23,882 nt of DNA from Spirochaetota bacterium (GTDB taxonomy: Bacteria; Spirochaetota; Spirochaetia; Treponematales; Breznakiellaceae), in NCBI GenBank assembly GCA_023406985.1, contig JAEXTK010000300.1:1-23882 (forward strand). Reading direction: 5' to 3'. Position numbers and translations under genes: made by a program. This document shows positions 1 to 8,194 of this stretch, piece by piece. Positions within the stretch are counted from its first letter, which is position 1; every line of letters begins with the position of its first letter. The notes beneath the pieces are model-generated. The model did not search any database. It saw only the letters and a list, made by a program, of their open reading frames with translations, and was not told the origin of the DNA.

Positions 1-1901
1 GCGCGGCTCCCCGCCGCCCCCCGCCGCGCCGCGGCGACGCCCGGAGGAAGCGCGAAGGGGACCGCGCTCTCGGCGCCGACCTCCTCGATCAACCTCCCGT
101 AGAACGCGTCCAGGAAGGCCGCCTCGGTCCGGGTCGCGAGGTACCAGGCCGCGCCCTTCCCGAACGAGTGCCGGGTCACGGCCGGCAGGCCCGCGAGGAA
201 GTCGCGCTCGTACCGGGCCGCGGCCTCGGCGCCCTCCAGGCGCAGGATATCGGCGTAGTGCGACGCGCGGAAGGAACCGGCGGGAAAGGCTCCGCCGCCG
301 GAATCGTCGCCGAACCGGATGGACTGCGGCCGGCAGTCGCTCACCGCGTCCGTATCCTCCACGCGGAGCCCGAGCGTCGCGGCGAGCGGACCGGGCGCAC
401 CGCCCGGGAAACACAGGTCCGATTCGTCCACGAGGCCCGACAGATAGGTGACGACGAGCGTGCCGCCGCCCGCGACATAGCGGGATAGGGCTTCGGCCAT
501 ATCGGCGCGGAGCATATAGAGCATCGGTACCACGACGAGCTTGTAGGACGAGAAATCCCGCGCCGAGCCTCCGACCACGTCCGCGGCGATGCCCCGCCGC
601 CAGAACGCGGCATAGTGCGCGACGCATTCCTCCTGGTACCGCTTCTCCACGCTGCGGGGCAGCTGGGCCAGGTCCAGGGCCCATCCGTTCTGGAAATCGT
701 AGACCACCGCGACTTCCGCACGGATCGGGGCGCCGGAGAGTCGCGGGAGCCGATCCAGGATGGTACCCAGCGCGCTCACCTCGGAGAAGACCCGCGTGTC
801 CGAGCCGAAGTGGCTCACCACGGCGCCGTGGAATTTTTCCTCGCCGCCCCGGCTCTGCCGCCACTGGAAATAGAGCACGGAGTCCGAGCCGTGCGCCACG
901 GCCTGGAGCGCGGCGAGGGCGTGCACGTTCGGCCGCTTGAGCGGGCTGACCCCCTGCCAGTTGGTGCAGCTCGGGGTGGATTCCATGAGCAGGAACGGCG
1001 CGCCTTTGGCGGCGCGGTACAGGTCATGGAAGAACGCGTCCCTGCACGCGACGGCCGCGTCGTCGCCCGCGACGTGCCACCGCGGATAGCTGTTCCAGGA
1101 GACCACGTCGACGTGCCGGGCGAATTCGAAATAGTCGATCCCGACGTCGGGCGTCTGGAAATTGGTGGTGATGGGGATATCGGGAGTGATTTCCCGGAGC
1201 GGCCGCGTCTCGGCGAGGTAGAAATCGATGCTCTGGTCGCTCGTGAACCGCGCCCAGTCCAGCATGAGGCCGTTGATGGAGGAGTCGGCGGGGAAGATCT
1301 CCTCCCAGTCCCCGAAGGTATGGCTCCAGAAGCTCGTCCACCAGGCCGCGTTGAGCGCCTCCAGGGTGCCGTAACGGGCGCGGAGCCAAGCGCGGAAGGC
1401 CGCGAGGCACGCGGGGCAATAGCAGCGCCCCGCGTTGTACTCGTTGTTGACGTGCCAGAGGGACAGGGCCGGATGCTTCCCGTACCGCTCCGCGAGGCGC
1501 GCGTTGATCTCCGCGCACTTCTCCCGGTAGACGGCGGAGGTCCGGCAGTGGTTGTGCCGGTATCCGTGGCGCTCCCGGCGCCCGTGGATGTCCATCCGGC
1601 AAGTCTCCGGGTACGCGGCCGAGAGCCAGGCCGGCTTGGACCCCGTCGGCGTAGACAGGATCGCGCGGATGCCGACCGCGTGCAGGCGATCCAGGAGGCG
1701 ATCCATCCACGCGAAGTCGTACTCCCCTTCCCGCTTCTCGTACGCGGCCCAGGAGAAGATGCCCACCGTCATCGCGGTGCACCCGGCCCGCTTCATGAGA
1801 TCGAAGTCCTCGTCCAGGATTTCGGGCCGGTCGAGCCATTGCTCGTAGTTGTAATCGGCGCCGTGGAGGAGCCGTCCGGGAGAGAAGCGTCGTTCGCCCA
1901 T
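1..1901 (-). CDS. GH42 beta-galactosidase, C-terminus cut by window edge
   Basis: This gene encodes a glycoside hydrolase family 42 enzyme that releases terminal beta-linked galactose, probably in the cytoplasm because no signal peptide is seen. The frame is open for 633 codons and runs off the left edge, so perhaps 30-60 residues are missing. Family signatures are clear. The acid/base Glu is E154 in HVNNEY. The likely nucleophile is E307 in LLMESTPSCTNWQ. A four-cysteine zinc site (C119 with C160, C162 and C165) is spaced like that of characterised GH42 enzymes. A trimerisation-type region follows at about 390-600. The start is ATG at 1901, 6 nt after the stop of the MalG-like gene, with no convincing Shine-Dalgarno, so translational coupling is likely. 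Last seen gene of the sugar operon; its product probably acts on the imported oligosaccharide. Family certain, exact substrate inferred. Confidence 0.95.
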   Translation of the reverse strand, partial: MGERRFSPGRLLHGADYNYEQWLDRPEILDEDFDLMKRAGCTAMTVGIFSWAAYEKREGEYDFAWMDRLLDRLHAVGIRAILSTPTGSKPAWLSAAYPETCRMDIHGRRERHGYRHNHCRTSAVYREKCAEINARLAERYGKHPALSLWHVNNEYNAGRCYCPACLAAFRAWLRARYGTLEALNAAWWTSFWSHTFGDWEEIFPADSSINGLMLDWARFTSDQSIDFYLAETRPLREITPDIPITTNFQTPDVGIDYFEFARHVDVVSWNSYPRWHVAGDDAAVACRDAFFHDLYRAAKGAPFLLMESTPSCTNWQGVSPLKRPNVHALAALQAVAHGSDSVLYFQWRQSRGGEEKFHGAVVSHFGSDTRVFSEVSALGTILDRLPRLSGAPIRAEVAVVYDFQNGWALDLAQLPRSVEKRYQEECVAHYAAFWRRGIAADVVGGSARDFSSYKLVVVPMLYMLRADMAEALSRYVAGGGTLVVTYLSGLVDESDLCFPGGAPGPLAATLGLRVEDTDAVSDCRPQSIRFGDDSGGGAFPAGSFRASHYADILRLEGAEAAARYERDFLAGLPAVTRHSFGKGAAWYLATRTEAAFLDAFYGRLIEEVGAESAVPFALPPGVAAARRGAAGSR

Positions 1902-1907
1902 ACCGCG

Positions 1908-2774
1908 TTAGTCTTTTACCGCGCCCGCGGTCAAGCCGGCCAGGATCTGCTTCTGGGCCGCGAAGAACAGGAAGACTACCGGCAGGGCGGCGATGACCGT
2001 GCCCGCGGTCACGATGCCCCAGTCGGTGTCGAACCGCTGTTGGGTGAACTGGAAGATGCCCACCATCACGGTGATGTTCTCGTTACCCTTGAGCAGGAGG
2101 TTCGCCATCACGAAGTCCCCGTACGTGCCCATGAAGGCCAGGATGCCGATCGTCACGAACATGGGCCGGATGATGGGGAAAACGATCCTCCAGAAGGTTT
2201 GCCAATGCGTCGCCCCCTCGATGAGGGCCGACTCGTCCAGCTCAAGCGGCACCGTGTCGATGAAGGCCTTCACCATGAGGACGTTCACGCTCATCGCCCC
2301 CGCCACGTAGATGCAGATGAGGCCGCCGTGGGTGTTGAGGCCCAGGAAGGGGATGTACGTGCCGATCTGCTGGAGCAGCGTGTACAGGGCGATCATGGCG
2401 AGGATGCCCGGAAAGACGTTGAGGATCATGATGACCATCATGACCGTCTTCTTGCCGCGGAAGCGGAACCGGGAGAGCGAATATGCGGCCAGGCAGGTGG
2501 TGACCACGATCAGGAAAACGGAGATGAGGGAGATCTTGAAGGAGTTCAGCATCCACCGGGAAAAGTTGAGCGTGGTGGAGGACAGGAGTTCCCGATAGTT
2601 GCCCAGGGTCGTGTGCTGCGGTATGAGGTGGGCGCCCAGCAAGGACTTGGCCGCGTTGAACGAGGTCGAGACGACCCAGAAAAAGGGAACAACGGCGAAG
2701 ACGACGAGTAGGACGGCGATGGCGTACTTGATGGCCATGGAGATGACGGCGGTCGATGCGCGCGAAGTCTTCAT
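1908..2774 (-). CDS. MalG-like sugar ABC transporter permease
   Basis: This 288-residue inner-membrane permease would form half of the channel of a carbohydrate ABC importer (CUT1 family). About six membrane segments are visible, beginning at residues 14-36 and 80-100. The EAA loop that docks the ATPase lies at about 178-203 (ELDESALIEGATHW, then FPIIRP). Length is normal for MalG/GanQ. The start is ATG at 2774, one base after the TGA of the MalF-like gene, with an AAGGAGG ribosome site inside the end of that gene. It pairs with the upstream permease and is followed by a GH42 gene, which suggests galactoside uptake. No ATPase gene is in the window, so a shared MalK/MsmX-type ATPase elsewhere is presumed. 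Confidence 0.95.
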   Translation of the reverse strand: MKTSRASTAVISMAIKYAIAVLLVVFAVVPFFWVVSTSFNAAKSLLGAHLIPQHTTLGNYRELLSSTTLNFSRWMLNSFKISLISVFLIVVTTCLAAYSLSRFRFRGKKTVMMVIMILNVFPGILAMIALYTLLQQIGTYIPFLGLNTHGGLICIYVAGAMSVNVLMVKAFIDTVPLELDESALIEGATHWQTFWRIVFPIIRPMFVTIGILAFMGTYGDFVMANLLLKGNENITVMVGIFQFTQQRFDTDWGIVTAGTVIAALPVVFLFFAAQKQILAGLTAGAVKD

Positions 2775-2775
2775 G

Positions 2776-4305
2776 TCAGTCCGCCTCCTTCATGATCTTG
2801 GTGTTCACCGTCTGGAAGAAGACCATCGCTCCGACGAAGATGAACAGGATGACGGTCACCGCGGCGGTGAGGCCGTATTCGGCGGCGTTCGTGGAGTTGA
2901 AGCCGAGCCGGTAGATGAACGAGATCAAGAGGTCGGTATGGCCCATCGGCACGATCGTGTCGGCCATCGCCGGCAAGCCCGCGTTGAAGCCCCAGACGAC
3001 CGTGAAGTTGTTGAAGGTGAAACAGAACGAGGCGATCACGAGCGGCATGAGGATGCGGAGCAGCATGGGCAAGGTGATGGATTTGAGCTTCCAATAGGGC
3101 CCCGCGCCGTCTATTTCGGCCGCCTCGTAGAGGTCCCGCGGAATCGCCTTGAGGGCGCCCGAGGAGATCACGTAGAAGTACGGATACGTCAGGTACACGT
3201 TGATGAGGATGAGCGCGAACCGCGCCCAGAAGATGTCGTTGAAGAAGAGCGGCGCGCTCCCGAAGACGGCCCGGAGAAGATTCGTGACGAGCCCCATCTG
3301 TTCGTTGAGCAGGCCCCGCCACACCACGAGGGACACGAGCACGGGAATCGGGTAGGGAATGATGAGGAGGGCCCGGATGAGCCGCTTGCCGGGAAGATCC
3401 TCAAAGAGGATGGCGATCACGAGGCCGATCACGAAACTGAAGAGGACCGAGAAAAAGGCGAAGGCCACGCTCCAGAGGATGATCTCCCCCGCGGGCCGGA
3501 AGTACTCTTTGTTGCCGAGGAAGCGCGCGTAGTTCTCGACTCCGACGCCCTCGATGAAACCGGGAATCAACTTTTCGCCCGCCTCCGAGACGTAGGCCCC
3601 GTCCATCGGACGGTAGACCTGACCGGTCGCGAGGTCGGTCATGGAGTCGGCGGAGGCGTCGTAGGCGAAGCGCGTCTTGGCCACCGCGGCCACGCCGAGC
3701 GCCTGGACGGTGATCGGCGCCCCGGAGTCGCCGAACGAGACGGCGGCGAGTTCGTCGATCTTCTGTACGGCCTGGATCGAATCGAGCATCGCGTAGTCGC
3801 CGACCGTCTCCGGCGGCTCCTCCGCCCCTTCCAAGGCTTCCAGGCTCTTCCCCGGCCGGGCCACGAAGAACGCGCCGTCCGCGTCCTGGATCACGAGGAG
3901 GTACGCGCCGGAACCGTCCCGGTAGGCCGTCCAGTCGTACTCCGCGTCCTCGCTCACCGTTTTTTCTTTCAGGAGCCGGCTGATGGCCTGCTGCTTGGTG
4001 AGCAGGTGCCCGCCGCCCATGTTGGTGAAGGACAGGTAGAGCGTGTAGAAGATCGGATAGATGGTGAAAAGGGCCGCGAGCACGATACCCGTGGCGAGCC
4101 ACCGATACGGCGATAGGCTTTTCTTGACCATGATGAGAAACAGGAACGCGGTGACCGCCGTGACGATGGAGGCGAAGGGATACAGCCCGTCCTCGATCAG
4201 CTTGAGCGTCGCGAGCGTTCCGACGAACGCGACCGCGAGGCCGCCGATCAGGCCGAGCGGCGACTCCAGGGGGTTCCATCTTTCAGTGCGCTTGTTCTCT
4301 TGCAT
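2776..4305 (-). CDS. MalF-like sugar ABC transporter permease with large periplasmic insert
   Basis: This 509-residue permease of the CUT1 family has the E. coli MalF layout rather than the shorter six-helix form. Three N-terminal membrane segments lie at about 17-37, 44-61 and 69-92. A soluble insert of about 180 residues follows (about 97-272), comparable to the P2 domain that contacts the binding protein in MalF. Five more membrane segments follow from about 275. The EAA loop is at 393-413 (YEAAEIDGAGPYWKLK, then ITLP). The start is ATG at 4305, with GGTGG/AAAGGA just upstream. The insert sequence is not recognisably similar to E. coli P2 by eye. The gene lies between the binding-protein and MalG-like genes and is separated from the former by a hairpin-rich gap of about 130 bp. 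Confidence 0.94.
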   Translation of the reverse strand: MQENKRTERWNPLESPLGLIGGLAVAFVGTLATLKLIEDGLYPFASIVTAVTAFLFLIMVKKSLSPYRWLATGIVLAALFTIYPIFYTLYLSFTNMGGGHLLTKQQAISRLLKEKTVSEDAEYDWTAYRDGSGAYLLVIQDADGAFFVARPGKSLEALEGAEEPPETVGDYAMLDSIQAVQKIDELAAVSFGDSGAPITVQALGVAAVAKTRFAYDASADSMTDLATGQVYRPMDGAYVSEAGEKLIPGFIEGVGVENYARFLGNKEYFRPAGEIILWSVAFAFFSVLFSFVIGLVIAILFEDLPGKRLIRALLIIPYPIPVLVSLVVWRGLLNEQMGLVTNLLRAVFGSAPLFFNDIFWARFALILINVYLTYPYFYVISSGALKAIPRDLYEAAEIDGAGPYWKLKSITLPMLLRILMPLVIASFCFTFNNFTVVWGFNAGLPAMADTIVPMGHTDLLISFIYRLGFNSTNAAEYGLTAAVTVILFIFVGAMVFFQTVNTKIMKEAD

Positions 4306-4336
4306 TCCTTTCCACCGCCATTGCTAAGATGAGATA

Positions 4337-4394
4337 GCAGTTTTGTTACCGCGCGATGGAGGCCTTCCGCCTTCATGAGCGGTAACAAAACTGC
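4337..4394 (-). repeat. Perfect 16-bp inverted repeat between binding-protein and permease genes
   Basis: The arms GCAGTTTTGTTACCGC (4337-4352) and its exact reverse complement (4379-4394) flank a 26-nt spacer. The spacer can itself fold imperfectly (ATGAAGGC with GCCTCCAT on the minus strand). In the minus-strand transcript this gives a long stem-loop just upstream of the MalF-like ribosome site. A role in mRNA stability, processing or attenuation is inferred. A protein-binding site is an alternative. Confidence 0.8.
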
Positions 4395-4403
4395 GTTGAA
4401 CCC

Positions 4404-4430
4404 GAAACGAAAGCCATCGGCTTTCGCTTC
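4404..4430 (-). terminator. Hairpin 4 nt after the binding-protein stop; attenuator or stabiliser
   Basis: The minus-strand RNA forms a 12-bp stem (GAAGCGAAAGCC with GGCTTTCGTTTC, one G-U pair) around a GAU loop, starting 4 nt after the TAA at 4437-4435. No U tract follows, so full rho-independent termination is unlikely. Partial termination, or protection of the upstream mRNA so that binding protein exceeds permease, fits better, as known for the malE-malF gap of enteric bacteria. Confidence 0.5.
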
Positions 4431-4434
4431 GAGG

Positions 4435-5646
4435 TTACTTCTTCTGGGCGACCTGGGTATCGATCTGCTTCTTGGCGTTGGCCAGGGCCTCGGCCGGGGA
4501 GAGGGTGGCGGAGAAGGCGAGCGCGCCCGCGTTCACCCAGGCGTCCCACACGTATCCCATGGCGGGGATGGAGGGCATCGGGATGGCGTTCGCGCCGGCG
4601 GCGTTGAAGCCCGCGGAATCCTTGTCCTTGACCGACTCGAAGATGCTCTTCCACGAGGAGGGGCGCGGCTCGGCGGCGAAGATGGCCTTCATGTTGGCCT
4701 CGGTCGCGACGAACTCGACCGCGAAAGCCTGGGCCAGGGCGGCCTGCTTGCTCGCGGCGCTGATGACCATACCCTGGACGCCGAGGAAGGGGGCGCCGGG
4801 CGTTCCGCCCTTCTTGGCGGCGGGGAAGGCGGAGATCTCGTAGGGGACGCCCGCGGTCTTGAAGCGGTTGATGGCCCACGGGCCGGTCATGATGAAGGGC
4901 GCCTGGCCGCTCTCGAACAGGACGTGCGCGCCGTCCCAATCGATGGTGGCCGGCACGAGGCCCTTCTTGGCCAGATCGGAGAGCAGGGTCAGCCCCTTGA
5001 CCATCCCCTCGTTCGCGATGAGCACCTTGGTGCCGTCCAGGCTGCCGTCCTTCTTCTTGTCGAAGATGCCGCCGCCGAAACTCGTGTACACGGGGAAGAC
5101 GTTGTAGGTCGCGTCGGGGCAGCCCATGATGACCTTGGCCTTGCCGCTCTTCACGAGCTCCGTCCCCACCGCAATCATCTCGTCCCAGGTGGCCGGAGCC
5201 TTGGGAACGAGCTTGGTATTGCGGAAGAAGCCGATGTTTTCCACGGCCAGGGGCACGCCGTAGAGCTGTCCGTTGTACATGAAGCCGTCGATCGCCGGGG
5301 CGATGAAGTTCTTCTTCTTGGCCGCGGAGAGCTTTATCGGGAGGACGGCGCCGTTCTCCACCATCGGTCCCAGGTTGTCGTGCGGGATGATGGCGATGTC
5401 GGCGCACTCGGCGCCGCCGGAAGCCAGCAGGATCTGGTTGCGGATCTGGCCGAGGTCGACCATCGAGACTTCCACGGGAATGCCGTACTTCGCCTCGAAG
5501 GCCTTGCCGATGGTGGTCAGGACTTCGATGCGGCCCTGGTCGTACACCCACACCTTCAGGGGCGCCTTCGCCTGGGCCACGGCGGCCGTGAGGGGCATGG
5601 CCACCATCATGGCGAACGCAAGCGCGCGCAGGATACACTTCTTCAT
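4435..5646 (-). CDS. Extracellular sugar-binding protein (family 1, MalE-like)
   Basis: This periplasmic solute-binding protein of 403 residues would capture oligosaccharides for the two downstream permeases. A classic signal peptide spans residues 1-26 (MKK start, hydrophobic core, AQA before the cut). The mature part begins with the MalE-type strand PLKVWVYDQGRIEVL. Further family hallmarks are VENGAVLPI, VPLAVENIGFF, PATWDEM, TGPWAINRFK and GVQGMVIS. The start at 5646 is chosen over an ATG 27 nt upstream because GAGGAGG lies 5 nt before it and the signal peptide then begins cleanly. The gene is first in the operon, directly behind a strong promoter with palindromes. The absence of a cysteine lipobox suggests a soluble periplasmic protein. 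The ligand is inferred from the GH42 neighbour (beta-galactosides or galactan fragments), not seen. Confidence 0.95.
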   Translation of the reverse strand: MKKCILRALAFAMMVAMPLTAAVAQAKAPLKVWVYDQGRIEVLTTIGKAFEAKYGIPVEVSMVDLGQIRNQILLASGGAECADIAIIPHDNLGPMVENGAVLPIKLSAAKKKNFIAPAIDGFMYNGQLYGVPLAVENIGFFRNTKLVPKAPATWDEMIAVGTELVKSGKAKVIMGCPDATYNVFPVYTSFGGGIFDKKKDGSLDGTKVLIANEGMVKGLTLLSDLAKKGLVPATIDWDGAHVLFESGQAPFIMTGPWAINRFKTAGVPYEISAFPAAKKGGTPGAPFLGVQGMVISAASKQAALAQAFAVEFVATEANMKAIFAAEPRPSSWKSIFESVKDKDSAGFNAAGANAIPMPSIPAMGYVWDAWVNAGALAFSATLSPAEALANAKKQIDTQVAQKK

Positions 5647-5672
5647 ACTTCCTCCTCTTTGTCGACGGTTCA

Positions 5673-5696
5673 TACACGCGTGTAATCAACGCGCGT
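5673..5696. promoter_or_regulatory. Two CG-centred palindromes, likely repressor operators
   Basis: TACACGCGTGTA (5673-5684) is a perfect 12-bp palindrome. ACGCGCGT (5689-5696) is an 8-bp palindrome 4 bp away. Both are centred on CG, as LacI-family operators often are. They sit at and just downstream of the transcription start predicted from the adjacent promoter, where a bound repressor would block transcription. No LacI-family gene is in the window, so the regulator is inferred. Confidence 0.55.
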
Positions 5697-5702
5697 AAAC
5701 GC

Positions 5703-5731
5703 AGCATACAAGCGAATTCCCGACTTGTCAA
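5703..5731 (-). promoter_or_regulatory. Sigma70-type promoter of the sugar operon
   Basis: On the minus strand, TTGACA (5731-5726, perfect -35) is followed after exactly 17 bp by TATGCT (5708-5703, -10). The start of transcription would be near 5697, giving a leader of about 50 nt to the binding-protein ATG at 5646. The promoter lies only 9 bp beyond the stop of the upstream MATE gene, with no terminator between, so some read-through is possible. Confidence 0.8.
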
Positions 5732-5740
5732 ATAAAACGT

Positions 5741-7096
5741 TCACAGTGTCGCGAAGCTTTGGGAGAGGCGCCGTTTCCACCTACCCGAGAGGTAGTACGG
5801 GACCGCGACGCAGAGTCCCACCGCCCAGCCGATGCCGTAGCACCAGGCGATCTCCCCATTGCCGAATAAGCGGTCCAGGAGGTAGGCGGCGGGCATGCGC
5901 ACGAGGAGGAAGGAGGATAACGCCGACACGAAGGGCCAGAAGGATTCCCCCGCCCCGCGCAGGGCCGAATTGACGGTAAAAAGAACCGCGAGGAGGACGT
6001 AGCAGGGCATGAGTCGATAGAGCACCTGGGAGCCCGCGGCGATCACCTCGGGGTCGGGCGAAAAGAGCGACATGAGGGTGGGCGCCAGGGCGATCACCGC
6101 CAGGCTCGTCGCGGCGCAGGCCGCCGTGCTCATGACGAGCGTGGCGCGGAGCCCCCGCTTCACCCGGTCCAGCCGATGCGCGCCCACGTTTTGTCCGGTG
6201 AAGGTCGTCACGGCGCTGGAGAAGCTCGCGATCGGCAGGAAGGCCAGGGAGTCGATGCGCCCCGAGATCCCGTAGGCCGCCATGAACGCCGGCCCGTACC
6301 CGTTGATGAGGCGCTGGATGGCCATCGTTCCCAACGAGAAGAGCATGTTCTGGAACCCGGTCGGGAGCCCGATGCGCACCGATTCGGTCAGGATGGACCA
6401 ATCGAACCGTAGATCGCGGGGCGCGAGCGTCGTGATCTTGAGCTTCTTCACGATGAAGACCGTGCCGAGCAGGAAGGAGACGAACTGGGAGATGACGGTC
6501 GCCCAGGCGACGCCGGCCACGCCCCATCCGAACAGGCCGACGAAGACCAGATCCAGGACGATGTTCATGACCGTCGCGACCGCGAGAAAGACGAGGGAGG
6601 AGACCGCGTCTCCGAGTCCTTGGAGGATGCCCGCGTTGAGGTTGTAGCCGAAGTTGCCGACCGTGCCGAGGAAGATGATGGAGAGGTAGGTCGAAGCCAT
6701 CTCCCGCGTCGCGCCCTGGGGCGTGTTGAGGAGCGCGAGGAGGGGATCCACCGCGAACAGGCCGATCGCGGTCACCGGAACGGCGCCGACCAGCGCGACG
6801 ACGTACGCCGTATCCGCGGCCCGCTTGATCCGGGCCCGGTTGCCCGCGCCGAGGAATTGCGACACCAAGATCGTGAAGCCCAGGGCGAGTCCCGAGAAGA
6901 GCGAGATGATCAGGAAGGCGAGGATGGAGGTGCTCCCGACCGCGGCCAGCGCCTCCTTACCGAGGAAGTTGCCGACCACGAGGGAGTCTACGGCGTTGTA
7001 CGCCTGCTGCAGGGCGTTCCCCGCGAGCAGGGGGAGGGAGAATTTCAGGATGAGGACGGCGGGCCGTCCCTGGGTCATGGAAACCATAGCGGCCAT
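5741..7096 (-). CDS. MATE family multidrug/metabolite efflux transporter
   Basis: This 451-residue inner-membrane protein has about twelve hydrophobic segments in two halves, typical of MATE antiporters that export organic cations or metabolites using Na+ or H+ gradients. Family features include the N-terminal stretch SLPLLAGNALQQAYNAVDSL, the loop VSQFLGAGNRARIKRAADTA, and in the second half FTGQNVGAHRLDRVKRG. The start is uncertain: ATG codons at 7096, 7087 and 7078 are all in frame and none has a strong ribosome site. The gene lies just upstream of the sugar operon on the same strand but has its own spacing, and the operon has its own promoter. The substrate cannot be told from sequence. 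Confidence 0.93.
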   Translation of the reverse strand: MAAMVSMTQGRPAVLILKFSLPLLAGNALQQAYNAVDSLVVGNFLGKEALAAVGSTSILAFLIISLFSGLALGFTILVSQFLGAGNRARIKRAADTAYVVALVGAVPVTAIGLFAVDPLLALLNTPQGATREMASTYLSIIFLGTVGNFGYNLNAGILQGLGDAVSSLVFLAVATVMNIVLDLVFVGLFGWGVAGVAWATVISQFVSFLLGTVFIVKKLKITTLAPRDLRFDWSILTESVRIGLPTGFQNMLFSLGTMAIQRLINGYGPAFMAAYGISGRIDSLAFLPIASFSSAVTTFTGQNVGAHRLDRVKRGLRATLVMSTAACAATSLAVIALAPTLMSLFSPDPEVIAAGSQVLYRLMPCYVLLAVLFTVNSALRGAGESFWPFVSALSSFLLVRMPAAYLLDRLFGNGEIAWCYGIGWAVGLCVAVPYYLSGRWKRRLSQSFATL

Positions 7097-7108
7097 CTTA
7101 TCGCAGCC

Positions 7109-7156
7109 GGGCCGCCGAGGGACAGGGCCGCCGAGGGACAGGGGCGCCGAAGGACG
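7109..7156. repeat. Three tandem 16-bp repeats upstream of the MATE gene
   Basis: The unit GGGCCGCCGAGGGACA occurs twice exactly (7109-7124 and 7125-7140). A third copy (7141-7156) differs at three positions. The array sits in the 114-bp gap before the MATE start. Replication slippage is the simplest origin. A copy-number effect on MATE expression is possible but not shown. Confidence 0.8.
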
Positions 7157-7210
7157 GAGCGCGCGCCGGGCGTTCCCTCATCCCGCGTCCTCCCCTCCCG
7201 CGAATCCGGG

Positions 7211-8071
7211 CTAGCGCTCCGCCCGGTCCATCACGAGGACGCCGCCCAAGGCCAGGCCGGTGCCGGCGAGGCCCGCGGCCGTGACGCTCTCCCCGAGGAC
7301 GAGGGCGCCCGCGAACGTGGCCACCGCGGGCGCGACGTACAGCCAGCTGGACGCGAAGACCGGCCCCGCGTCGCGGACTAGGACGAGGGTCGCCGTGTGC
7401 GCCACGACCGAGCCCGCCACGGCGAGGTAGAGGAGCGGCGCGAGGGCCGCCATCGGAAAGACGGGCGCCTCCAGGATGGGGGAGGCGGCCAGGAGGATGA
7501 GGCCGCCGATGAGCGTCTGGAGGGCGCTCACGACCACCGGGTCGTCCTCGTTCCGGAAGAGGCGCGGATAGATCGCGTTCCCCGCGGCGTAGATCACGAC
7601 GCTGCCCATCGCGGCCGCGAGGTAGAGGCCGCCTCCCAGCGCGGCGGGGGACGCCATGAGCAGGGTCCCCGCCATGCCGAGCGCGAAAGCCAGGGCATGG
7701 ACCAGGGTGAGACGCTTGCCGAGGAAGAACGCGGCGAACAGCGCGGTGAAGAGCGGACCGGTCGCGTCCAGGCGCGCCATGAGCCCGGAATCCACCCGGG
7801 TTTCGGCCACGAACATGAGGCCGAAGGTCCCCACCGTGAGGAAGAGGGAGAGCAACGCCGAGCGGGGCGCGAGGAGCAGCGCCGCGCGGAGCGTGATCCG
7901 CTTGGAGAGCAGGAGGAAGACGGCGAGCACCGCGCCGGCGATCACGAAGCGGAGTCCGGCGTAGAAGAGGGGCGAAGCGCCCGCTTCGAGCCCCACACGG
8001 ATGGCGAGGAAGGTCGTGCCGAAGATGGCGCAGACGAGCGCGAAGAGCGCGTAGGTTTTCCGGGTACGCAT
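7211..8071 (-). CDS. EamA/DMT superfamily transporter
   Basis: This 286-residue membrane protein has about ten hydrophobic helices in two EamA-type repeats (about 7-135 and 146-281), the plan of drug/metabolite transporters that usually export amino acids, nucleobases or similar small compounds. Diagnostic pieces are the N-terminal FGTTFLAIRVGLEAGASPL, then RLDATGPLFTALFAAFFLGKR, and in the second half VAPAVATFAGALVLGE. The start at 8071 (ATG) has GGAGG 5 nt upstream. The same frame stays open much further upstream, but that part overlaps a well-supported dehydrogenase gene and is not membrane-like. The gene is transcribed divergently from the dehydrogenase across a 123-bp gap containing a T7 run. 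The substrate is unknown. Confidence 0.92.
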   Translation of the reverse strand: MRTRKTYALFALVCAIFGTTFLAIRVGLEAGASPLFYAGLRFVIAGAVLAVFLLLSKRITLRAALLLAPRSALLSLFLTVGTFGLMFVAETRVDSGLMARLDATGPLFTALFAAFFLGKRLTLVHALAFALGMAGTLLMASPAALGGGLYLAAAMGSVVIYAAGNAIYPRLFRNEDDPVVVSALQTLIGGLILLAASPILEAPVFPMAALAPLLYLAVAGSVVAHTATLVLVRDAGPVFASSWLYVAPAVATFAGALVLGESVTAAGLAGTGLALGGVLVMDRAER

Positions 8072-8194
8072 TGTGGCCTCCGCGCCCAAGGTACGGCATC
8101 GGAGGCAAGTTGATACAGCAACAGAATTCTCTTTTTTTATGGATACAGATCGAATCGGCTGGACGGAGAGCCTATCCTCGGAGAGAATCGGCGT

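Noticed and set aside
615..2711. Long plus-strand open frame opposite the GH42 and MalG-like genes
   Set aside because: Its translation is low-complexity and rich in Arg, Glu, Asp and His, typical of antisense frames in GC-rich DNA, while the minus strand encodes clear family members.
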